Positions 8,820 to 17,503 of a stretch of DNA of 64,000 bases are shown here, one piece after another (position 1 is the stretch's first letter; every line of letters begins with the position of its first letter). This DNA comes from Streptosporangium album (lineage in GTDB: Bacteria > Actinomycetota > Actinomycetes > Streptosporangiales > Streptosporangiaceae). Position numbers and translations under genes: made by a program. The notes beneath the pieces are model-generated. The model was not told where the DNA came from. It saw only the letters and a list, made by a program, of their open reading frames with translations, and ran no database searches. The stretch is from the NCBI RefSeq assembly GCF_014203795.1, contig NZ_JACHJU010000001.1:3162001-3226000 (forward strand), read 5' to 3'.

Positions 8820-8913
8820 GGGGCGATCCTGACGATCGGGACCGAGGGCAGGAGCCGCCACGCGGTGCTCCCGGCAAGTCTTTGCCCGCCGTAGTGGAAC
8901 AGCATCCGTGACG

Positions 8914-8949
8914 TCCGCCGGACGCGCGTCGCGGCGCGCGTCCGGCGGA
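8914..8949 (-). terminator. Strong hairpin after the DEAD-box helicase gene
   Basis: A perfect 15-bp G+C-rich stem (8914-8928 with 8935-8949) has a 6-base loop. It lies 52 bases beyond the helicase stop on the minus strand and about 95 bases upstream of the flavoenzyme start. It separates the two transcription units. Confidence 0.75.
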
Positions 8950-9001
8950 GGCGGCCGGAGACGCCCCTTCCGCCCGCGCGGAGCGGGATGCAGGCCGAGC
9001 G

Positions 9002-10681
9002 TCAGCGTGACCCGTAACGCTCCCGGCGGACCGTCGCCTTCTTCCCCTTGACGGTGGCTCCCCGGAGGGCCGCGATCACATCGTCGGCCGCCGACTCCGG
9101 GACCTCCACGAGCGAGAAGCGGTCGGAGATCTCGATCGCCCCGACGTCGCGCCCGCTGAGACGCGTCTCGCCCGCTATCGCGCCGACCAGGTCCTGCGGC
9201 CGGATCCCGGAACTGCGCCCCGCGCCGATGAACAGACGCGTCATCCCGCCCGCCGGGCCACGGCCACGCCTTTCCTGGGGGCCGGTGCCCTCCCGGCGGC
9301 CGCGTCCCTCCCGCCCGGTCGCCGGGGCGACGTCCGGGATCTCCTCCTCGTCGTCCGCGGCCCCGCCGGCCTCGTGCGCCAGCTTCACCGCGGCCAGTGC
9401 CACCTCCATGATGTCGAACTCGTCGGTGAGCGTCTCGACCACGACGCGGAAGCGCTCCAGGTCGTCCTCCAGAAGGCTTTCGTGCAGCGCGGCACGCGTC
9501 AGCTCCAGCCGCCGGGCGTGCAGGTCGGCGATCGTCGGCACCTTCTCGACCGTGATCCGGCGTTTGGTCACCCGTTCGATGGTCTTGAGCATCCGGTGCT
9601 CCCGCGGCTCCGCCAGGGTGATGGCCACGCCCTCGCGGCCGGCCCGGCCGACCCGGCCGATCCGGTGCACGTAGGACTCCGGCGCGGAGGGGACGTCGTA
9701 GTTGACCACGTGGGTGAGCTGCTCGACGTCGAGCCCCCGCGCGGCCACATCGGTCGCGACGAGCAGTTCCGCCGTCCCGCTGCGCAGCCGTCCCATCACG
9801 CGGTCGCGCTGTTCCTGACCCATCCCCCCGTGCAGCGCCTCGGCGCGGTAACCGCGCCCGTTCAGCGTCTCGGTGAGCTGGTCCACCTCGTCGCGCGTGC
9901 GGCAGAAGACGATCGCGGCCGTGGGCGCCTCCACGTCCAGCACCCGCCCGAGCGCCGCGGGCTTGTGCGCGCGCGGGACGATGTAGGCGACCTGCCGTAC
10001 GAGCGGGGCCTCACCCGGGGCCGTCGTGTCGCGCCCGATCTCGATCCGGACCGGGTCACTCAGGTGGCGGCGGGCTATCCCGTTGATGCGCGGCGGCATC
10101 GTCGCCGAGAAGAGCACCGTCTGCCGGTCCTCGGGCGTCTCCTGGAGGATCGCCTCGATCTCCTCGGCGAATCCCATGTCGAGCATCTCGTCCGCCTCGT
10201 CCAGAACGACCATCTTGAGATCGTCCAGGCGGAGCGTCCCGCGCCCGATGTGGTCGAGTGCGCGCCCGGGCGTCGCGACCACGACGTCGACCCCCTGCTG
10301 GAGCGCCCGCAGCTGCCGGCCGATCGGCTGCCCGCCGTAGATCGGCAGGATGCGCGCGCCCAGGTCGCGGCCGTAGTGGTGGAAGGCCTCCGAGACCTGT
10401 ACGGCCAGCTCGCGCGTGGGCACGAGCACCAGCGCCATCGGCTGCCCGCCCTCGCCGTCCGGAGTCATCCGCTGGAGCACCGGGAGCGCGAACGCGGCCG
10501 TCTTGCCCGTCCCCGTCGCCGCCTGACCCAGCAGGTCGCGTCCCTCCATCAGGGGTGGGATCGCCTCGCGCTGGATCGGCGTGGGCTCCTCGTAGCCGAG
10601 GCGGGAGAGCGCGTTCAGGAGCTCGGGGCGGAGCGCCAGGTCGGCGAAGCTGCTCGTGTCGTCTGTCGTGTTCAGGGTCAT
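9002..10681 (-). CDS. DEAD/DEAH-box ATP-dependent RNA helicase with DbpA-type RNA-binding domain
   Basis: A 559-residue helicase. The Q motif is around residues 12-40, Walker A AATGTGKT at 54-61, PTRELA at 88-93, TPGR at 137-140, DEAD at 161-164 and SAT at 192-194. The second RecA domain ends with HRIGRVGRAG. After an acidic and arginine-rich linker the last 75 residues form a DbpA-type RNA-binding domain starting TRLFIGAGR. This architecture is the DeaD/CsdA class, which unwinds structured RNA in ribosome assembly and at low temperature. The ATG at 10681 has GAGGAG seven bases upstream. It stands alone, with a hairpin terminator downstream and a 315-base leader region upstream. Confidence 0.95.
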   Translation of the reverse strand: MTLNTTDDTSSFADLALRPELLNALSRLGYEEPTPIQREAIPPLMEGRDLLGQAATGTGKTAAFALPVLQRMTPDGEGGQPMALVLVPTRELAVQVSEAFHHYGRDLGARILPIYGGQPIGRQLRALQQGVDVVVATPGRALDHIGRGTLRLDDLKMVVLDEADEMLDMGFAEEIEAILQETPEDRQTVLFSATMPPRINGIARRHLSDPVRIEIGRDTTAPGEAPLVRQVAYIVPRAHKPAALGRVLDVEAPTAAIVFCRTRDEVDQLTETLNGRGYRAEALHGGMGQEQRDRVMGRLRSGTAELLVATDVAARGLDVEQLTHVVNYDVPSAPESYVHRIGRVGRAGREGVAITLAEPREHRMLKTIERVTKRRITVEKVPTIADLHARRLELTRAALHESLLEDDLERFRVVVETLTDEFDIMEVALAAVKLAHEAGGAADDEEEIPDVAPATGREGRGRREGTGPQERRGRGPAGGMTRLFIGAGRSSGIRPQDLVGAIAGETRLSGRDVGAIEISDRFSLVEVPESAADDVIAALRGATVKGKKATVRRERYGSR

Positions 10682-10996
10682 GTCGGGCTCCTCGTTCCGG
10701 GACGGACGCGCACGGGACTCACGCCGGCTCCACGTTGCACTCCCTGCGGCGTGTTCCATCCGTGGGGCGATCCCGCCCGCCGGTTCCGGCGGCAGTGCGA
10801 CTGCCGTGGCGGACAACCGGCCGCACGTGCCGTCAGGTCGGCCGACCGACCTTACCGGTGTGGGACCGGACGCTGCGAACCAGGCGGCCATCAGCAGGCC
10901 AAAGTGCGTATTACATGACATTCCCCACCACAGGCCAGACGAACAGCTCCGCCTGCCCTCGCGTCGGCCTCGCGCGGTGCGGAGGGCCGGGCGGGG
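10682..10996. other. 315-base non-coding interval upstream of the helicase
   Basis: No supported gene. On the minus strand it would hold the helicase promoter and leader. A TAATAC-like -10 candidate occurs on the minus strand near 10909-10914; if used it gives a leader of about 220 bases, in keeping with long leaders of cold-responsive helicase messages. No clear -35 element was found. The plus strand shows nothing beyond spurious open frames. Confidence 0.5.
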
Positions 10997-13066
10997 TCAG
11001 ATCATCACATGCGCCTCGGGGTGCCCCACGAAGGAGAACTGGGCTCCGCGGGTGAGCTTGTGGTCGTCGGGCTGCCAGGTGTGCATCGAGGGATCGCCGC
11101 TGCGCCAGTAGACGAAGTTGAACCGGTCCGCGGAGTAGATCTTGACCCGGTCCTCCTTCAGCCTCTTGACCAGCCGGGTGTCCTCACCCCGGGTGACGTC
11201 CTCGAAGCCGTAGTGGCGGAACATGCCGGCCTTGCCGAGGAAGGTGCCGCCCTGGACCAGCCAGCTGTAGCGGTGCTCCAGGCCGGGCATGCGCAGCATC
11301 GTGGTGTTGGTGCCCTCGAAGTAGGCGTAGTGCCCGCCCTTGCCGACGAGTTCGGCGTCGGAGTAGTCGAAGGCCCGGACCAGGTCGGACAGGTAGTGCT
11401 CGCCGTAGAGGTTGTCGTCGTCCATCTTGGCGATCAGCTCGCCCTCGGCGGCGGCGATGCCCAGGTTCATGCAGGCGCCCAGCGACAGCGACGGGTCGGC
11501 GGGGAGCACCACGACGTCGGAGATTCCCGCCATGCGGGCCTTGTCGGCGACGACGACCGGGTCGATGTCCAGGCCGTGCAGGACCATCACGAGCTGGAGC
11601 GGCCGGTGGATCTGCTTGGCCACCGAGGAGATGGCGTGCTCGATCTGCGAGGCGCGGTTGGTCGGCAGCACCACGGACACCGACCGGGACCGCGGCGCGA
11701 CGGGCCGTCCGAGCAACTGGAGGATCTGGTCCACGCGGTGCGTGAACAGGTGCTTGTCGAAGACCTCGCGCATGGCCAGGTGGCCCTGGCGGGCACGGAG
11801 CTCGGGGCTGTTGATCAGGTGCAGGACCTGGTTGTAGGACTCCAGCTCGTCATGGGCGATCGGGATCAGCGGGCCGAAGGTCTCCTGGATGGCCCGGGAC
11901 CAGCCGGAGACGACCGAGGTCGAGCAGGCCGACAGCTCGAAGACCCGGCGGGCGCACATGGTCGGCGAGTCGAGCACCGAGTTCACGTTCAGGAAGACCT
12001 TGTACATCTTGTACGCGGCCAGCATCTGGTCGTAGGGGAGCTCGCCCACGATGTGCGGGACGTACTCCGCCGGCCAGGCGTACTTCTCGTCGACCGTGCC
12101 GTTGCGGGCGAAGATGTGCAGGCCCAGCTCACGGACCGGGGCGAGGACGGTCTCCATCTGCTCACGGCGCTCGGGGTGCTTGTCCCGGAAGTACATGCCC
12201 GCGAAGACGACGTCGTGCAGGCGGCCGCGCCGCTCCTGGATCGGGTTGTGCACCCGGGGCTGGGCGGCGAACTGCAGGACGTCGACCCGGTCGTGCCCCA
12301 GCACCTCGCGGTACCGGGGAACCATGTCGCCGTCGCAGGTGAAGACGTAGTCGAACAGCTTGGCCGTGTCGATGAAGAAGTCGAAGTTCGGCGGGTCCTC
12401 CTTGTTCCAGAAGACCGTGGGGACGCCCTCTTCGCGGCACCAGTCGATCAGGGCGCGCAGCTCCGGCTTGGGGGCGTTGGAGCCGGTCATCTGGTAGCGC
12501 CAGCGGCCCTGGTTGCCGTGCCAGGCCGACTCCACGAACAACAGGTCGGGGCGGCGCTCGGCGAAGATCTCCGGCCAGTCGCGGAGCCCGAACTCGATCT
12601 GGTCCCACTCGTACTTGAACGCCATCCGGGAGAAGTCGTCCAGGATGACGGCGACCTTCAGATCCGGCCGGTTGATCGGCCCGGCGGGCCACTTCACCTG
12701 CGGCACGTCCACGACGGGCCCCTGGTGGTTCAGCTCCTCGACCACCTCGGCCACCGGCCGGGGCGCCGCGGGCCCCTTGCGGGGCCGCAGCGCCATGCGC
12801 AGCTTGCCCGGCAGCCGCACGACCCCGGACCCCTTGGCGCCCGTGATGGCCTCGGCCACCCGGTAGGGCCGCTGGACCTTGGTGGACTCCAGCTTCCACT
12901 GGGCGTAGTCGGCGCGCGCCTCGGCGATGGCGAGCCGCCGTTCCAGGTCCCGGACCCGCTCCTCGAAGCGCTCGACGACCTTGCGCTCCTCGGGCAGCCA
13001 GTTGACGGGTCCCAGGCGCCGGTATGCGGGCTCTTCGGGGGTCTGCTCACTCATGGGGGAACTCAT
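10997..13066 (-). CDS. Two-domain glycosyltransferase: CgeB-like N-terminal part fused to a GT2 domain
   Basis: A 689-residue protein. Residues 25-60 form a charged coiled coil. From about 125 to 435 is a GT-B-like domain of the CgeB/spore-protein glycosyltransferase type, with conserved GTVDEKYAWPAEYVPHIVG and VNSVLDSPTMCARRVFELSACST segments. From about 460 is a GT2 nucleotide-sugar transferase with VSVVLPTNRA, the acidic metal motif KMDDDNLY and GEDTRLVKRLK. Two transferase domains in one chain suggest successive sugar additions. It lies 39 bases downstream of wecB in the same direction, so it probably works on the same glycopolymer. The ATG at 13066 has AAAGGCG upstream; a second ATG four codons in is possible. 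Confidence 0.88.
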   Translation of the reverse strand: MSSPMSEQTPEEPAYRRLGPVNWLPEERKVVERFEERVRDLERRLAIAEARADYAQWKLESTKVQRPYRVAEAITGAKGSGVVRLPGKLRMALRPRKGPAAPRPVAEVVEELNHQGPVVDVPQVKWPAGPINRPDLKVAVILDDFSRMAFKYEWDQIEFGLRDWPEIFAERRPDLLFVESAWHGNQGRWRYQMTGSNAPKPELRALIDWCREEGVPTVFWNKEDPPNFDFFIDTAKLFDYVFTCDGDMVPRYREVLGHDRVDVLQFAAQPRVHNPIQERRGRLHDVVFAGMYFRDKHPERREQMETVLAPVRELGLHIFARNGTVDEKYAWPAEYVPHIVGELPYDQMLAAYKMYKVFLNVNSVLDSPTMCARRVFELSACSTSVVSGWSRAIQETFGPLIPIAHDELESYNQVLHLINSPELRARQGHLAMREVFDKHLFTHRVDQILQLLGRPVAPRSRSVSVVLPTNRASQIEHAISSVAKQIHRPLQLVMVLHGLDIDPVVVADKARMAGISDVVVLPADPSLSLGACMNLGIAAAEGELIAKMDDDNLYGEHYLSDLVRAFDYSDAELVGKGGHYAYFEGTNTTMLRMPGLEHRYSWLVQGGTFLGKAGMFRHYGFEDVTRGEDTRLVKRLKEDRVKIYSADRFNFVYWRSGDPSMHTWQPDDHKLTRGAQFSFVGHPEAHVMI

Positions 13067-13105
13067 GGAGGATCGCCTTTATCCGGGGTCGTGCCAGCGT
13101 ACGGC

Positions 13106-14299
13106 TTACGCCGCGCCGAAATGGCCGTTTTGCAGGGATTTGGGCGGTACGGCTTGCGCCGCGGGGGAGAGGTTGCCGCCCTTGAGCCAGGAGTCGATCA
13201 CCCGGGCGATCCGGGGGCCCGCCTTGCCGTCCCAGAGGGGAGGGAGCTCGCCCGCGGGGGTCGCCGCGCCGTCGGCCAGCGCCTTGTCGGCGGCGGCGGG
13301 CAGCAGCGCCGGGGTGACCAGGCGGTTGGTGCCGTGGGTGACGGTGATCGGCCGCTCGGTGTTGGGCCGGACGGTCAGGCAGGGGACGCCGAGCATGGTC
13401 GTCTCCTCCTGCACGCCGCCGGAGTCGGTGACGACCAGGGACGCGCCCCGGACCAGGGAGAGGAAGTCCACGTAGCCCAGCGGATCGACGATGAGCAGGT
13501 TCCCGCCGGTCACCAGCCCCGCCGCCGCCAGGCGCTCGCGGCCACGCGGGTGGATCGGCACCACGATCGGCAGGCGCTCACCGACCTGGAGAACGGCGTC
13601 GACGAGTTCCTTCGCCGAGGTGGGGTCGTCCACGTTGGCGGGCCGGTGCAGGGTGGCCACGCCGTACCGCTCCGGGAGGGCGAGCCGGGCGCGGACCGGG
13701 GCCGGGTCGAGGCGGTCCAGCGCCGAGAACAGGCTGTCGATCATCGGGTTGCCGACGAGGTGCACGCGCGCCGGGTCGACGCCCTCGTTGGCCAGGTGCG
13801 AGAGCGCGTCCGGCGAGGTGGCGAAGAGGATGTCGGACAGGGCGTCGGTGACGATCCGGTTGACCTCCTCGGGCATCCCCCGGTCGAAGGAGCGCAGACC
13901 CGCCTCGACGTGCGCGGTCGGGATGTGGAGCTTGGCGCAGACGAGGATCGCGGCCAGCGTCGAGTTCACGTCGCCGTAGACGACGACCAGCGTGGGCCGG
14001 TGCTCCAGCACGACCTCTTCGAGACCGGTCAGCAGGGCCGCCGTCTGGCGCGCGTGCGAGCCGGACCCGACACCCAGGTTGGCGACCGGCTCGGGGAGCC
14101 CGAGGTCCGCGAAGAACACGTCCGACATCAGCGCGTCGTAGTGCTGACCCGTGTGGACGATGCCCTGCCGCACCCCCAGTTCGGCGAGAGCGCGCACGAC
14201 CGGAGCCGCCTTCACGAAGTTGGGCCGCGCGCCGAGCACGTGCAGGACGAGGGGATTTTCGGGCTCCGGGGTCGTCCCCCCGGGGGCGTTGTCCCTCAT
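13106..14299 (-). CDS. wecB: UDP-N-acetylglucosamine 2-epimerase (non-hydrolysing)
   Basis: A 397-residue WecB/MnaA-type epimerase that interconverts UDP-GlcNAc and UDP-ManNAc in the cytoplasm. Diagnostic segments in order: GARPNFVKAAPV, HTGQHYD, GDVNSTLA, HVEAGLRSFDR, EEVNR, TLHRPANVD, HPRGRE and TDSGGVQEE. Length is slightly above the family norm because of a C-terminal tail of about 30 residues. The ATG at 14299 follows a GCGAGG element. It begins the minus-strand arm of the polysaccharide locus. Its product is the substrate of the WecC-type dehydrogenase at 16222 on the divergent arm, so both arms probably serve one pathway. Confidence 0.95.
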   Translation of the reverse strand: MRDNAPGGTTPEPENPLVLHVLGARPNFVKAAPVVRALAELGVRQGIVHTGQHYDALMSDVFFADLGLPEPVANLGVGSGSHARQTAALLTGLEEVVLEHRPTLVVVYGDVNSTLAAILVCAKLHIPTAHVEAGLRSFDRGMPEEVNRIVTDALSDILFATSPDALSHLANEGVDPARVHLVGNPMIDSLFSALDRLDPAPVRARLALPERYGVATLHRPANVDDPTSAKELVDAVLQVGERLPIVVPIHPRGRERLAAAGLVTGGNLLIVDPLGYVDFLSLVRGASLVVTDSGGVQEETTMLGVPCLTVRPNTERPITVTHGTNRLVTPALLPAAADKALADGAATPAGELPPLWDGKAGPRIARVIDSWLKGGNLSPAAQAVPPKSLQNGHFGAA

Positions 14300-14355
14300 T
14301 GACCTCGCCTTTCATACGGGAGTATGGCAAACGTTGCCTATGGTACGGTCACGGC

Positions 14356-16023
14356 GTGGTATCCGATGCCAGCACGCCAGACTCCCCCAAGGTTTCCGCG
14401 AAGTCGGCCCGTGCCGGCCTGGGCGGGCTTATCCGCGGGTTCGTCAAGCACCCGGTGATCGTTTCCCGGGTCGTGGCGACCAAGGTCAAGTCCGATCCGG
14501 TCCGCGTGGCGCAGGCGGCCGCGGAGACGCTTCCCCCGAGTCTGCGCCCTGTCGTGGGACGGGTCGCATGGCCCGCCGCCCGCCGGGCCAGGATCGTCGT
14601 CCGCAAGTTCGGCATGCGCCTGGTCAAGGGGCCATGGAACGCGGCCAAGGAGCACTTCGACGCCGGGCGGATGACCGAGGCCGTCACGGTGCTCCAGCCG
14701 TACGTCAAATATCCCTTCATCAACCGCCGGGCCACCTACTACGCCGGCGAGCTGGCCGCCATCCAGCCGAACCCCATCCCGCCCAAGTCCAAGGTGATCG
14801 TGGGCGAGCGCGTCGAGGGCCGGGTGCTGCACTGCGTCACCAACGCCCTGCCGTACACGCAGGCCGGATACACCGTGCGCACGCACCGCATCGTCACCGC
14901 GCAGAAGGCGGCCGGGCTGGATCCGCACGTCGTGACCAGCTGGGGCTGGCCGATGATGCAGGGCCATGTCGACGTCACGCCGTACGAGGAGATCGACAAG
15001 ATCCCCTACCACCGGCTGATCCCGAGCGGAGACGTGCCGTTCGAGAGCCACGGTCGCATGATCCGGGGCGTCGGCGAGGTGACCGAGCTGGTCAGGACGC
15101 TCCGGCCGCAGGTGCTGCACGCCGCGACCGACCACCGCAACGGCTCGGTGGCGCTGGCGGTGCGGGAACGGACCGGCACACCGATGGTCTACGAGGTCCG
15201 GGGCTTCCTGGAGGAGACCTGGGCGTCCCGCGACCCCAAGCGCGTCGGCAGCCAGCGGCACGTGCTCCAGCGCGACCGCGAGGCGTTCATCATGCGCTCC
15301 GCCGACGCCGTGGTCACCCTCGCGGAGACCATGGCAGGCGAGATCGTCGAGCGGGGCGTGCCGAGAGAGAAGATCTTCCTCGCGCCCAACGCGGTGGACG
15401 ACTCGCTGCTGGTCGCGGACTACGACGGGGCGGCGTTCCGCTCCGCCTACGGCATCGAGCCCGGCGAGATCGTCATGGGCTCGGTGTCGAGCATCGTGGC
15501 CTACGAGGGCTTCGCGACCATGATCAGCGCTGCGGCCCTGCTGCGGGACCAGGGCGCCCCGATCAGGCTGCTCCTGGTCGGTGACGGCACGGAGCGCCCG
15601 GCGCTGCTGGAACAGGTCGAGGAGCTGGGGCTCGGAGACCTCGCGATCCTGCCCGGCCGGGTCGGCCCGGACGAGGCGCTGCAGGCACAGGCGGCCATCG
15701 ACATCTTCGTCTGCCCCCGCGAGGACCTGCGGGTCTGCCGGCTGGTCACACCGTTGAAACCCGTCGAGGCCATGGCCCTCGGCAAGCCGGTCGTGCTGAG
15801 CGACCTGCCCGCCCTGTCGGAGCTCGTTGGTTCCGAGGGAGCCGGCCTGCTGGTCCCGGCCGGCGACCCCGAGGCGCTCGCCAAAGCGCTCTCCGGACTG
15901 CGTGACGATCCGGAGCGGCGGGACGCGATGGGCGAGGCGGGACGGGCCGAAGTGGCCGCGAAGCGCACGTGGAGCCGCGTCGCGGAGACCTACCGTGACA
16001 TTTACCGATCACTTGCTGATTGA
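14356..16023 (+). CDS. GT4-family glycosyltransferase
   Basis: A 555-residue transferase. The first 150 residues are a basic, helix-rich extension. A GT-B fold follows, with a donor-site region TPLKPVEAMALGKPVV giving the E-x7-E arrangement and SDLPALSELVG after it. I chose the GTG at 14356, 56 bases from the divergent wecB start, because longer frames would run into wecB's own start region. No ribosome-binding site is evident and a TATGGT box lies at 14339-14344, so the message may be nearly leaderless. It is the first gene of the plus-strand arm of the polysaccharide locus; donor and acceptor are unknown. Confidence 0.88.
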   Translation: MVSDASTPDSPKVSAKSARAGLGGLIRGFVKHPVIVSRVVATKVKSDPVRVAQAAAETLPPSLRPVVGRVAWPAARRARIVVRKFGMRLVKGPWNAAKEHFDAGRMTEAVTVLQPYVKYPFINRRATYYAGELAAIQPNPIPPKSKVIVGERVEGRVLHCVTNALPYTQAGYTVRTHRIVTAQKAAGLDPHVVTSWGWPMMQGHVDVTPYEEIDKIPYHRLIPSGDVPFESHGRMIRGVGEVTELVRTLRPQVLHAATDHRNGSVALAVRERTGTPMVYEVRGFLEETWASRDPKRVGSQRHVLQRDREAFIMRSADAVVTLAETMAGEIVERGVPREKIFLAPNAVDDSLLVADYDGAAFRSAYGIEPGEIVMGSVSSIVAYEGFATMISAAALLRDQGAPIRLLLVGDGTERPALLEQVEELGLGDLAILPGRVGPDEALQAQAAIDIFVCPREDLRVCRLVTPLKPVEAMALGKPVVLSDLPALSELVGSEGAGLLVPAGDPEALAKALSGLRDDPERRDAMGEAGRAEVAAKRTWSRVAETYRDIYRSLAD

Positions 16024-16061
16024 TGGTCTGGTGTTGAGAATGAGTAACCCAGCCGTTTGTG

Positions 16062-16077
16062 ATGCGTTCAAACGCAT
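16062..16077. promoter_or_regulatory. 16-base palindrome upstream of the nucleotide-sugar dehydrogenase
   Basis: A perfect dyad has 7-base arms ATGCGTT and AACGCAT around a central CA, in a locally A+T-richer interval between the glycosyltransferase stop and the dehydrogenase start. It could be an operator; the binding protein is unknown. Confidence 0.35.
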
Positions 16078-16221
16078 TAGGCGTGGGTTGCGCGGAGTTG
16101 AGATAGCCTTTGCCACCATGAAGTGTTGTTTCCGGCTTTCCAAGGTCACCCCGTGAGCGAGCGCAGCCAGCCGTCCAGCGGGCAGAGCGCCGTCGCGAAC
16201 GCGGCCGAGGAAGGAGGCCGC

Positions 16222-17484
16222 GTGAGCGCCTATGACCTGGCCGTGATCGGTCTTGGCTACGTCGGCATGCCCCTGGCCAAGGAGGCCGTGGCGGCAGGAC
16301 TGCGCGTCGTCGGGTTCGAGGTCGATCCGAGCAAGGTGGACGCCCTCAACTCGGGGCGGTCCTACATCGACGACCTGACCGACGCCGACCTCGAACACAT
16401 GCTGGCGGGCGGATTCAGCGCCACCCTGGACGAGTCCGTGCTGGCCGACAGCCGCACCGTCGTCATCTGCGTGCCGACCCCGCTGGACGAGGACCACCGC
16501 CCCGATCTGTCCGCGGTGGAGGGCGCCACCGGCACCGTCGCCCGGAACCTGTCGGCGGGCACCCTCGTGGTCCTGGAGTCCACGACCTGGCCCGGCACCA
16601 CCGACGAGGTCGCCCGTCCGATCCTGGAGGCCTCCGGCCTCGTCGGGGGCGTCGACTTCCACCTCGCCTTCTCGCCCGAGCGGATCGACCCGGGCAACCC
16701 CAAGTACGGCCTGCGCAACACCCCCAAGGTCGTCGGCGGCTACACGGCCGCCTGCCGGGACCGGGCGGTCGGGTTCTACTCCCAGTTCGTCGAGCAGGTC
16801 GTGCCGGTCAGCGGCACCCGCGAGGCCGAGATGGCCAAGCTCCTGGAGAACACCTACCGGCACGTCAACATCGCCCTCGTCAACGAGATGGCGATCTTCT
16901 GCGACGAGCTCGGGGTCAACCTCTGGGAGTCCATCGAGGCCGCGGCCACCAAGCCGTTCGGCTTCCAGAAATTCCTTCCGGGACCGGGCGTCGGCGGCCA
17001 CTGCATCCCCGTCGACCCCTCCTACCTGTCTTACACGGTGCGCAAGCTGGGCTACCCGTTCCGGTTCGTCGAGCTGGCGCAGGAGATCAACGAGCGGATG
17101 CCGTCCTACGTGGTGGCCCGCGTCCAGCGGCTGCTCAACCGGCACAAGAAAGCCGTCAACGGCTCCAAGGTGCTGCTGCTCGGCGTCACCTACAAGCCCG
17201 ACATCGCCGACGAACGCGAGACACCGGCCCTGCCGGTCGCGCGGGCGCTGCTGGAGCTCGGCGCGGAGCTGATCTTCGCCGATCCGTATGTCAAGGAATG
17301 GCACGTGGACGGCGATCCGGTGCCGCGTGAGGAAGACCTCTTCAGGGCGGTCGCCGAAGCCGATGTGACGCTGCTGCTGCAGCAGCACGCCGCCTTCGAC
17401 CTGTCGATCGTCGAGGACCACGGCAGGCTCGTGCTCGACACCCGAGGCGTGCTCGCCGAGGGTGAACGCGTCGAGCGGCTCTAG
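16222..17484 (+). CDS. wecC: UDP-ManNAc/UDP-sugar 6-dehydrogenase (WecC type)
   Basis: A 420-residue nucleotide-sugar dehydrogenase making a UDP-uronic acid with two NAD+. The Rossmann motif GLGYVG is at 10-15, followed by an acidic strand end FEVD. CVPTP is at 83-87, ESTTWPGTTDEV at 119-130, a central helix contains lysine 206 (AEMAKLLENTYR), and the catalytic cysteine 261 lies in GVGGHCIPVDP. The C-terminal domain begins LLGVTYKPDIADERETPA. I chose the GTG at 16222 because AAGGAGG lies at 16211-16217 and the protein then starts directly at the Rossmann strand; longer frames from 16123 or 16153 exist. Pairing with WecB suggests UDP-ManNAcA, but a different UDP-sugar substrate is possible. 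Confidence 0.93.
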   Translation: MSAYDLAVIGLGYVGMPLAKEAVAAGLRVVGFEVDPSKVDALNSGRSYIDDLTDADLEHMLAGGFSATLDESVLADSRTVVICVPTPLDEDHRPDLSAVEGATGTVARNLSAGTLVVLESTTWPGTTDEVARPILEASGLVGGVDFHLAFSPERIDPGNPKYGLRNTPKVVGGYTAACRDRAVGFYSQFVEQVVPVSGTREAEMAKLLENTYRHVNIALVNEMAIFCDELGVNLWESIEAAATKPFGFQKFLPGPGVGGHCIPVDPSYLSYTVRKLGYPFRFVELAQEINERMPSYVVARVQRLLNRHKKAVNGSKVLLLGVTYKPDIADERETPALPVARALLELGAELIFADPYVKEWHVDGDPVPREEDLFRAVAEADVTLLLQQHAAFDLSIVEDHGRLVLDTRGVLAEGERVERL

Positions 17485-17503
17485 CGACGGAGGGCTGCGC
17501 TCA

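Noticed and set aside
7218..8894. A 558-codon plus-strand frame opposite the spermidine-dehydrogenase-like gene
   Set aside because: The minus strand shows a Tat leader, an FAD motif and conserved segments; the plus frame has none.
11009..14302. A 1097-codon plus-strand open frame opposite wecB and the two-domain glycosyltransferase
   Set aside because: It lies antisense to two genes with clear family motifs; long antisense frames are common in DNA with G/C third positions. The translation is a low-complexity Gly/Val/Asp/His/Arg mix without motifs.
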